Source: an uncultured Prevotella sp. (GTDB taxonomy: Bacteria; Bacteroidota; Bacteroidia; Bacteroidales; Bacteroidaceae). From it: a stretch of DNA of 11,450 bases. The notes beneath the pieces are model-generated. The model made no database searches. It saw only the letters and a program-made list of their open reading frames with translations, and was not told the origin of the DNA. Each line of letters starts with the position of its first letter. Position 1 is the stretch's first letter. Made by a program: the position numbers and the translations under genes. The stretch spans positions 1-11,450 of the forward strand of contig CAMPYS010000041.1 of assembly GCA_946998295.1 (NCBI GenBank), read 5' to 3'. This document shows, in pieces, positions 6,016 to 11,450 of this stretch.

Positions 6016-6060
6016 AAAAAATATACGAGATGGTTTATAAGTACATCTCGTATATTTTTT
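6016..6060. terminator. Bidirectional terminator between tRNA-Arg and the DUF4465-like gene
   Basis: ATATACGAGATG (6021-6032) pairs perfectly with CATCTCGTATAT (6044-6055) around an 11-base loop. Flanking A and T runs extend the stem to 17 bp and supply a U tract in both directions. It ends the tRNA from the left and the convergent secreted-protein gene from the right. A second, weaker inverted repeat (AGTTAAATG at 6064-6072 with CATTTAACT at 6088-6096) covers that gene's stop codon. Confidence 0.85.
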
Positions 6061-6086
6061 TATAGTTAAATGGATTTATCTATAAA

Positions 6087-7007
6087 TCATTTAACTAATA
6101 CTTTCTTTATAGTTCCATTACTCATTTTTATTATATTGATACCTTTTTGAGGAGAATTTAAGCGACGACCATCTATAGAATATCTACTAATTTCTTTAGT
6201 TTCTTTATTTAATGTATTAGAGCTAATATTATCAGTGCCTCCTTTTATTTTTAAGTTTATATTATCAATACATAATTCTTTAGATGCTGACATTAAACCA
6301 TATTTATTTTTTACATTACTATCAAAATCAAACATTATATAATCATATCCTTTTGGTATTGATGTTAAATCTATCCATGTCCAATCTTTATTATAAATTA
6401 GTTTCCCATCTTTAAATTCTGCTAGCATAATCTCTATTTCTCCAACTAACATATCTGCCATATTTGGGTTACTATTGAATTTTTTTGCCGATATTAGGAG
6501 CTTAAAGTAGTCTCCTTCTTTTTGAAATTTACCAATAGAGCTAGTACCATTACGTATTCCATTAATTGAATTTACTGTATTTGAGATATAGAAACCAGAT
6601 ATAGGATTTTTTACTTGAAAATAAGTTTGTCCTCCACTAATAACTCCAAAAGTTTTTGATTTATTTGCTCCACATCCTGCAATACTCTCAAAGCGTGGAT
6701 CATTCATATTAGAAGTTCCTTCAATTTTAGAAATAGCAATACCATAACTGGTGCCAAAATTATATTTAGGCATAAAGGTATATTTTAGTCCAAAAGTGTA
6801 ATTTCCCTCTGTATAGTCACATGTATAGATGTCTCCATAGGTAGTTTTTTTAGGAGTACCTATTTTCCCTCCTTCATAATACCCTTTGTTATTAAATTGA
6901 ATACCTTTAATATTTTCGAATGTTGCTACTTCGTTATTAACTTCTTGTGCAGTTAAGGAAGTTGATAAACATGTTGCAAAAATTGCTAAAAGATAAAAAT
7001 TCTTCAT
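6087..7007 (-). CDS. Secreted DUF4465-like protein with C-terminal sorting-like motif
   Basis: The 306-aa protein starts with a signal peptide (MKNFYLLAIFATCLSTSLTA, predicted cut before Gln21). The signal has no lipobox, so a lipoprotein is unlikely. The middle (about 75-255) fits DUF4465 from memory: SYGIAISKIEGT, GFYISNTVNS, GDYFKLLISAK, KDWTWIDLTSIPKG and the closing ELCIDNINLKI. A low-complexity linker leads to the end ISRYSIDGRRL...GINIIKMSNGTIKKVLVK, the short terminal motif seen in many Prevotella exported proteins and possibly a type IX-like sorting or surface signal. Some Bacteroides DUF4465-type proteins have been linked to corrinoid binding at the surface, but nothing here (no B12 genes or riboswitch) supports that role. 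It has its own promoter and a shared terminator. Confidence 0.8.
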   Translation of the reverse strand: MKNFYLLAIFATCLSTSLTAQEVNNEVATFENIKGIQFNNKGYYEGGKIGTPKKTTYGDIYTCDYTEGNYTFGLKYTFMPKYNFGTSYGIAISKIEGTSNMNDPRFESIAGCGANKSKTFGVISGGQTYFQVKNPISGFYISNTVNSINGIRNGTSSIGKFQKEGDYFKLLISAKKFNSNPNMADMLVGEIEIMLAEFKDGKLIYNKDWTWIDLTSIPKGYDYIMFDFDSNVKNKYGLMSASKELCIDNINLKIKGGTDNISSNTLNKETKEISRYSIDGRRLNSPQKGINIIKMSNGTIKKVLVK

Positions 7008-7084
7008 AGGTCTTTAAATTTGATTGTTAATAAAATAGTAATTATATATTTATAAAAATATTAATTTTTGGGCTTCATATATCG

Positions 7085-7116
7085 CAAAAATAATACTTTT
7101 ATTTTTTACTTGCAAA
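7085..7116 (-). promoter_or_regulatory. Promoter of the DUF4465-like gene
   Basis: The reverse strand reads TTTG (7116-7113), 20 bases, then TATTTTTG (7092-7085), a perfect Bacteroidota promoter. The leader is about 70 bases and AT-rich, with no recognisable riboswitch. The promoter lies just beyond the aroB stop, so this gene need not depend on aroB readthrough. Confidence 0.7.
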
Positions 7117-7148
7117 AATATTTTATTTTTTTTCGCTAAATATGATAA

Positions 7149-8195
7149 TTATATTTCTCTTATGAAATCAAAAGCTTCTTTTATTTCATTTTTATTTACA
7201 AACTGGTTTATATGTATATTCCCTATATCGCTTAATAACGTTACATTTATATTATCTGAAATGTTTTTCTTGTCATGTGACATTATTTCTATTAGCTTGT
7301 CATAATTTTTACAATCGAATAATGGAGTTCCATAGTTTTCTTTTATAAAATTAACAGTTGCTCGCATCTTTTCTATAGGAAATCCTTGTTTTACAACAGA
7401 TAGATATAATTCACATATTATGCCATAGGCAATTGCTGTACCATGGAGAATGTTACTTTTCTTCAAGAACCATGTTTCAAACGCATGCCCAAATGTATGA
7501 CCAAAATTTAAAGATTTTCTTATACCTTTTTCATGTGGATCTTTCTTTACATAAAAGGCCTTTACCTTAATATTAGATTTAACTATAGAAGAGAATGTAT
7601 TATCATCGAGTTTTTCTATATTTAACTTTATAAGTTTTGCCCACATAAGTTCATTAGCTAACAGACTATGTTTAATCATTTCAGCATATCCGCTAAGAAT
7701 ATTTTCTTTATCTAACGTTTTTAACCAAATAGTATCTATTATTACAGCCTGAGATTCATTAAAAACGCCTATTTCATTTTTGTATCCTTCAAAGTTTATT
7801 CCAGTTTTACCTCCAATACTTGCATCAATCATCGCTAACAATGTGGTTGGTATATTAATAAATTTTATTCCGCGTTTAAAAGTACTTGCAGCAAATCCAC
7901 CTAAATCTGTAACCATTCCACCACCCAAATTTATAAGTAACGAGTGTCGTGTAGCCTTATATTTTTGTAAGTTCTGCCATACATAAGATACAGATGTTAA
8001 GTTTTTATGTTTATCTCCTGGTTTTATAGTTATTGTATATGCGGTATTAATGCTGCTAAAGTTTTTTATCTTTTCCCAACATTTTATTTTAGTATTTTCA
8101 TCTAATAGAATAAAAGTTTTATCATGTTTAATAGCTGAAAGTGCAGATGATATTTCTTGCTCCAAATGATTTGTTATTATAGGCGCTTTATACAT
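7149..8195 (-). CDS. aroB: 3-dehydroquinate synthase
   Basis: AroB converts DAHP to 3-dehydroquinate, the second step of the shikimate pathway to aromatic amino acids, using NAD and a divalent metal in the cytoplasm. Seen here are the NAD-binding stretch GGGMVTDLGGF (91-101), the signature IPTTLLAMIDASIGGKTGIN (115-134), and the metal ligands Glu172 (GYAEMIKH), His233 (FGHTFGHAFE) and His251 (LHGTAIAYG). Lys175 and His237 complete the expected catalytic set. The 348 aa length is normal for the family. It starts 30 bases after the nth stop on the same strand and is probably cotranscribed with it. No hairpin terminator is obvious after its stop. Confidence 0.97.
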   Translation of the reverse strand: MYKAPIITNHLEQEISSALSAIKHDKTFILLDENTKIKCWEKIKNFSSINTAYTITIKPGDKHKNLTSVSYVWQNLQKYKATRHSLLINLGGGMVTDLGGFAASTFKRGIKFINIPTTLLAMIDASIGGKTGINFEGYKNEIGVFNESQAVIIDTIWLKTLDKENILSGYAEMIKHSLLANELMWAKLIKLNIEKLDDNTFSSIVKSNIKVKAFYVKKDPHEKGIRKSLNFGHTFGHAFETWFLKKSNILHGTAIAYGIICELYLSVVKQGFPIEKMRATVNFIKENYGTPLFDCKNYDKLIEIMSHDKKNISDNINVTLLSDIGNIHINQFVNKNEIKEAFDFIREI

Positions 8196-8225
8196 AATCG
8201 TAGAAGATATTATTTTTAATTATTA

Positions 8226-8873
8226 TTATAATTTACTATTATTTAAAATTTTAGGACAGAATTTATCAAATTGACATTTATTGCATTGTGGACTAATACT
8301 TTTGCAAATATATCTACCATGTAGTAATAGCCAATGATGAGCAGAAGATACTAAATTTGTAGGAATATTTTTTAATAAGAAATCTTCTACCTTCCGCGGT
8401 GTATTAGCGGCTTGTGGAACTAGTCCTAATCTATGACTTACTCTATAAACGTGTGTATCTACAGCTAAAGTTGGCTTTCCAAACCAAACAGATTGAACAA
8501 CATTTGCAGTTTTGCGTCCTACTCCTGAAAGTTTTATAAGTTCATCTGTTTCAGATGGTACTTCACCATTATATAAATTTACTATTTGCTTAGACATATT
8601 TACTAAATAATTAGCTTTAGAATTTGGATATGATACACTTTTGATATATTCAAAAATTTCTTCCGGTTCAGCTTTAGACATGGCTTTTGCATTTGGATAT
8701 TGTCTAAATAAATATGGTGTAACTTCATTTATTCTTTTATCAGTACATTGAGCTGAAAGTAAAGTTGCACAAAGCAATTGAAAAGCCGAATTAAACTGAA
8801 GCTCTGTAGTAGTTTCACCTATATTTTCTATAAAATAATTAAGTATTTTACTATATCGTTCTTTTCGTGTCAT
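8226..8873 (-). CDS. nth: Endonuclease III (DNA glycosylase / AP lyase)
   Basis: Nth removes oxidised pyrimidines from DNA and nicks the abasic site in base excision repair. The helix-hairpin-helix LSGVGRKTANVV carries the catalytic Lys121, and LAVDTHVYRVSHRLG carries the catalytic Asp139. The C-terminus has the four-cysteine iron-sulfur loop at Cys190, 197, 200 and 206 (spacing 6, 2, 5). The 215 aa length is typical. It is first in a pair with aroB, under a -7 element about 60 bases upstream, and is divergent from the small membrane-protein gene at 9017. Confidence 0.97.
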   Translation of the reverse strand: MTRKERYSKILNYFIENIGETTTELQFNSAFQLLCATLLSAQCTDKRINEVTPYLFRQYPNAKAMSKAEPEEIFEYIKSVSYPNSKANYLVNMSKQIVNLYNGEVPSETDELIKLSGVGRKTANVVQSVWFGKPTLAVDTHVYRVSHRLGLVPQAANTPRKVEDFLLKNIPTNLVSSAHHWLLLHGRYICKSISPQCNKCQFDKFCPKILNNSKL

Positions 8874-8931
8874 TTCCTTTTAGAAATATTTTAACAATAA
8901 ATTCTAATAAATTTGTTTTAATTGATAGATA

Positions 8932-8939
8932 CAAAGGTA
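8932..8939 (-). promoter_or_regulatory. -7 element for nth-aroB
   Basis: The reverse strand reads TACCTTTG, a classic Bacteroidota -7 element, 58 bases before the nth ATG. No TTTG occurs at the expected -33 distance. It lies back to back with the forward promoter at 8957-8988. Confidence 0.5.
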
Positions 8940-8956
8940 TAAAAACTTAGATATTT

Positions 8957-8988
8957 TTTGGTTATATACTAAACTTAATGTAAATTTG
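8957..8988 (+). promoter_or_regulatory. Promoter of the 73-aa membrane protein gene
   Basis: TTTG (8957-8960), a 20-base spacer and TAAATTTG (8981-8988) match the Bacteroidota pattern exactly. The leader would be about 20 bases. The gapA gene downstream may also depend on it, because no equally good promoter was seen between 9239 and 9361. Confidence 0.7.
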
Positions 8989-9016
8989 CAATAGAATAAA
9001 CAAAAATAAATTATTT

Positions 9017-9238
9017 ATGATAACACCAGTAATCGGTTTTATATTGTTAGTGATAATAGCATTAATAGGATGGTTTTTTGCAGAAGCTAAAGCTGATAAA
9101 ATTTCTTTTAATCACTCGAAAGAAGAAGCTGAAGGATATGAAGAAATGCATGAAGCGTTTGTCTCTAATGAGTGTAAAGAGCTTACGTTAAAGGATTTAT
9201 TAAAAAGGAATTACACAAAAGGTTATAAGTCAATTTAA
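9017..9238 (+). CDS. Small single-pass membrane protein, 73 aa, unknown function
   Basis: Residues 3-22 (TPVIGFILLVIIALIGWFFA) form one clear membrane helix at the N-terminus. A hydrophilic, charged tail of about 50 residues follows, rich in Glu and Lys (SKEEAEGYEEMHEAF, LTLKDLLKRNYTKGY), most likely on the cytoplasmic side. There is no lipobox or recognised domain. A perfect promoter supports it being a real gene. It lies 123 bases before gapA on the same strand, so cotranscription is possible, but the shared context does not reveal its job. Confidence 0.75.
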   Translation: MITPVIGFILLVIIALIGWFFAEAKADKISFNHSKEEAEGYEEMHEAFVSNECKELTLKDLLKRNYTKGYKSI

Positions 9239-9361
9239 TACTATGTGATAAAATGTTTCATGTAGTTTTATTTCGGCATATATTTATATATTAAATTTTA
9301 TTATAAATCTCAAATAGGTTAGTAATAAGTATATTTTTAATTAAATAAAAGTAATAGCATA

Positions 9362-10381
9362 ATGATTAAAATTGGTATTAACGGCTTTGGTCGTATTGGA
9401 CGATTTGTTTTTCGTTCAACTTTAGAAGACGCAAACTCAAAAAATGTAGTAGTAGTAGGTATTAATGACTTATGTCCAGTTGATTATCTTGCATACATGT
9501 TGAAATATGATACCATGCATGGTATGTTTAATGGAACAATTGAGGCTGATGTTGAAAAGTCACAACTTATAGTAAATGGAAATATAATTCGTGTTACTGC
9601 AGAACGTAACCCAGCTGACTTAAAATGGGATGAAGTAGGTGCAGAGTATGTTGTTGAATCAACAGGTTTATTCTTGACAAAAGAAAAATCTCAAGCTCAT
9701 ATACAAGCTGGTGCAAAATATGTAGTAATGTCAGCACCATCTAAAGATGATACTCCTATGTTTGTTTGTGGTGTAAACCTTGATAAATATGTTAAAGGTA
9801 CTCAATTTGTTTCAAATGCTTCATGTACAACAAACTGTCTTGCTCCTATAGCTAAAGTATTGAACGATAAGTTTGGTATTGTAGATGGTTTAATGACAAC
9901 AGTACACTCTACTACAGCTACTCAGAAAACTGTAGACGGTCCTTCTATGAAAGACTGGCGTGGTGGGCGTGCAGCTTCAGGAAACATAATACCATCTTCT
10001 ACTGGTGCAGCTAAGGCTGTAGGTAAAGTTATACCTGAATTAAATGGTAAGTTAACAGGTATGTCTATGAGAGTTCCAACTTTGGATGTTTCTGTAGTAG
10101 ACTTGACTGTTAACTTGAAAAAACCTGCAAAATATGAGGAGATTTGTTCAGCTATGAAAGAGGCATCAGAAAGAGAACTTAAAGGTATTTTAGGATATAC
10201 AGATGAAGCGGTTGTATCTTCTGATTTTCTTGGTGATTCTCGTACATCGATTTTTGATGCAAAAGCAGGTATAGCTCTTACAGATACATTTGTAAAAGTT
10301 GTGTCTTGGTATGACAATGAAATAGGTTACTCTCATAAAGTAGTAGACCTAATCAAACACATGGCTAAGGTTAATGGATAA
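9362..10381 (+). CDS. gapA: Glyceraldehyde-3-phosphate dehydrogenase, type I (NAD-dependent)
   Basis: GapA oxidises glyceraldehyde 3-phosphate to 1,3-bisphosphoglycerate in glycolysis as a cytoplasmic tetramer. The Rossmann start INGFGRIGR (7-15), the active site SNASCTTNCLAP with catalytic Cys155, His182 in MTTVHSTT, and the C-terminal WYDNEIGYS (316-324) are all intact. Asp36 in GINDL after the second strand favours NAD. At 339 aa it is full length. Codon use looks more regular than in its neighbours, as for a highly expressed gene. A hairpin 31 bases after the stop ends the transcript. Confidence 0.98.
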   Translation: MIKIGINGFGRIGRFVFRSTLEDANSKNVVVVGINDLCPVDYLAYMLKYDTMHGMFNGTIEADVEKSQLIVNGNIIRVTAERNPADLKWDEVGAEYVVESTGLFLTKEKSQAHIQAGAKYVVMSAPSKDDTPMFVCGVNLDKYVKGTQFVSNASCTTNCLAPIAKVLNDKFGIVDGLMTTVHSTTATQKTVDGPSMKDWRGGRAASGNIIPSSTGAAKAVGKVIPELNGKLTGMSMRVPTLDVSVVDLTVNLKKPAKYEEICSAMKEASERELKGILGYTDEAVVSSDFLGDSRTSIFDAKAGIALTDTFVKVVSWYDNEIGYSHKVVDLIKHMAKVNG

Positions 10382-10410
10382 TAAATTAAGAGTAATATTA
10401 ATAAGTAATT

Positions 10411-10453
10411 ATCTAAAAAAGTCATTCGAAATTATTCGAATGACTTTTTAGAT
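10411..10453 (+). terminator. gapA terminator hairpin, immediately before miaA
   Basis: AAAAAGTCATTCGAA (10416-10430) pairs with TTCGAATGACTTTTT (10435-10449) around a 4-base loop. Four more pairs extend the stem past a single bulged A at 10415. The right arm's T run can act as the U tract, and the left A run makes it workable on either strand. The miaA start is only 11 bases past its foot. Confidence 0.8.
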
Positions 10454-10464
10454 ATATAGAGAGA

Positions 10465-11394
10465 ATGAAAAAATTAATAACTATTATAGGTCCAACTGCT
10501 TGTGGTAAAACATCATTAGCCACTTCACTTGCTGCAAAAATAAAAGCTAATATTATAAGTGGTGATAGTCGGCAAGTTTATAAATTTATGAATATAGGTA
10601 CTGGCAAAGACTTATCAGACTATAACTTGCCCAGTGGTGAGTCTATACCATATTATTTAATTGATATTGTATTACCTGGAACAAAATATAATGTTTACCA
10701 ATATCAAAATGATTTTTTAAATGTTTACTCAAAATTAATAAGAGAAGATAATCCAATTATTCTTTGTGGTGGAAGTGGGCTTTATATTGAAGCTGTTCTT
10801 AAAGGATATGATTTGTCAACAGTACCGCAAAATGAAGAACTTCGTAAATATTTAAAGACTAAATCACTTACTGAATTAGCTAATACATTGAAAGACTTAA
10901 AAACACAAAATAACAGTTCTTTACATAACCATACAGATATTGATACTGTCAATAGAGCTATTCGAGCTATAGAAATTGAAACTTATAAAATAGTTCATAC
11001 TGCAGATAACCGAATAATGCCTAAAATAGATTCACTTATAATAGGAATTGCTATTGATCGTGAAACAAGGCGAAATCTAATAAGTAAACGCTTAAAAGAT
11101 CGTATGCAAGAAGGTATGATAGATGAAGTTAGAATGCTTCTTAAAATGGATATAAAACCAGAAGATTTAATATATTATGGTCTTGAATATAAATACATCA
11201 CTTTATACCTAATTAATCAGATTACATACAATGAAATGTATAAGCAGTTAGAAATAGCTATTCATCAGTTTGCTAAAAGACAAATGACTTGGTTTAGAGG
11301 TATGGAACGTCGTGGATTTACAATTAATTGGATAGATTATAATTTGCCAATGCAAGAAAAAATAAGCCAAATACAAGCACTATTATATAAATAA
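10465..11394 (+). CDS. miaA: tRNA dimethylallyltransferase
   Basis: MiaA transfers the dimethylallyl group to A37 of tRNAs that read codons starting with U. The P-loop GPTACGKT (9-16), ISGDSRQVYKFMNIGTGK (31-48) with catalytic Asp34, GGSGLYIEA (102-110), NRAIRAIEI (163-171) and FAKRQMTWFR (269-278) are all present. At 309 aa it is close to the usual size. The DSRQVY...GTGK form and the GLEYKYI segment differ from the Proteobacterial DSMQVY...GTAK and GYRQ versions; from memory they fit one of the two MiaA paralogs found in Bacteroidales. MKKL is the standard family start, preceded by a purine-rich AGAGAG. No promoter is seen between the gapA terminator and the ATG, so expression may rely on readthrough. 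Confidence 0.95.
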   Translation: MKKLITIIGPTACGKTSLATSLAAKIKANIISGDSRQVYKFMNIGTGKDLSDYNLPSGESIPYYLIDIVLPGTKYNVYQYQNDFLNVYSKLIREDNPIILCGGSGLYIEAVLKGYDLSTVPQNEELRKYLKTKSLTELANTLKDLKTQNNSSLHNHTDIDTVNRAIRAIEIETYKIVHTADNRIMPKIDSLIIGIAIDRETRRNLISKRLKDRMQEGMIDEVRMLLKMDIKPEDLIYYGLEYKYITLYLINQITYNEMYKQLEIAIHQFAKRQMTWFRGMERRGFTINWIDYNLPMQEKISQIQALLYK

Positions 11395-11410
11395 ATGAGA
11401 GTGTAAAGTA

Positions 11411-11450
11411 AACTGTGTCAGGCTACAATAAAAATTAGTTTAACACAGTT
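11411..11450 (+). terminator. Possible terminator after miaA, cut by the window edge
   Basis: AACTGTGT (11411-11418) pairs with ACACAGTT (11443-11450) around a 24-base loop. The stem may continue beyond the window, so length and any U tract cannot be judged. The large loop makes it a weak call. Confidence 0.3.

Noticed and set aside
7008..7148. Cobalamin riboswitch before the DUF4465-like gene
   Set aside because: The leader is only about 70 bases, almost pure AT, and lacks the conserved B12-box text.
7780..7986. 68-codon forward ORF inside aroB
   Set aside because: It is antisense to the conserved NAD-binding and active-site region of aroB.
9922..10317. 131-codon reverse ORF inside gapA
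   Set aside because: It is antisense to gapA, an unmistakable gene; regular codon use in gapA produces the open frame.

Overview
The window reads as chromosomal DNA of an AT-rich member of the Bacteroidota, most likely Prevotella-like. Four promoters match the Bacteroidota pattern TTTG-N20-TAnnTTTG exactly. Shine-Dalgarno sequences are weak or absent. A secreted DUF4465-like protein ends in the short C-terminal motif common in Prevotella exported proteins, and the housekeeping genes resemble Bacteroidota versions. The genus is an inference.

There are two halves. The left half (about 1-5900) is accessory. It begins with decayed sequence: an XRE-type regulator broken by a stop and a frameshift (46-233), and a 37-codon reading frame split by a 149-bp miniature inverted-repeat element with a 5-bp target duplication (419-567). 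An iteron-like array of 23-bp tandem repeats (961-1109), an AT-rich stretch, small forward ORFs and a 74-aa reverse-strand protein (1382-1606) follow. Next comes a reverse-strand two-gene operon (5571 down to 1838): a 67-aa XRE regulator overlaps by 4 bp a 1157-aa protein that joins an N-terminal PLD-type nuclease domain to a SNF2-like superfamily 2 helicase. This looks like a compact regulated anti-phage or restriction-like module. No methyltransferase or specificity gene lies beside it.

The right half (about 5900 to the end) is core genome: tRNA-Arg(TCT) with its own promoter and a strong bidirectional terminator; a secreted DUF4465-like protein; the pair nth (endonuclease III) and aroB (3-dehydroquinate synthase), 30 bp apart; a small one-helix membrane protein; gapA (glyceraldehyde-3-phosphate dehydrogenase); and miaA (tRNA dimethylallyltransferase), whose start codon lies 11 bases beyond the gapA terminator hairpin.

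The main candidate for something new is the XRE plus PLD-helicase operon, set in a region with signs of repeated gain and loss: a second, dead XRE regulator, a MITE, iteron-like repeats and frameshifted small ORFs.
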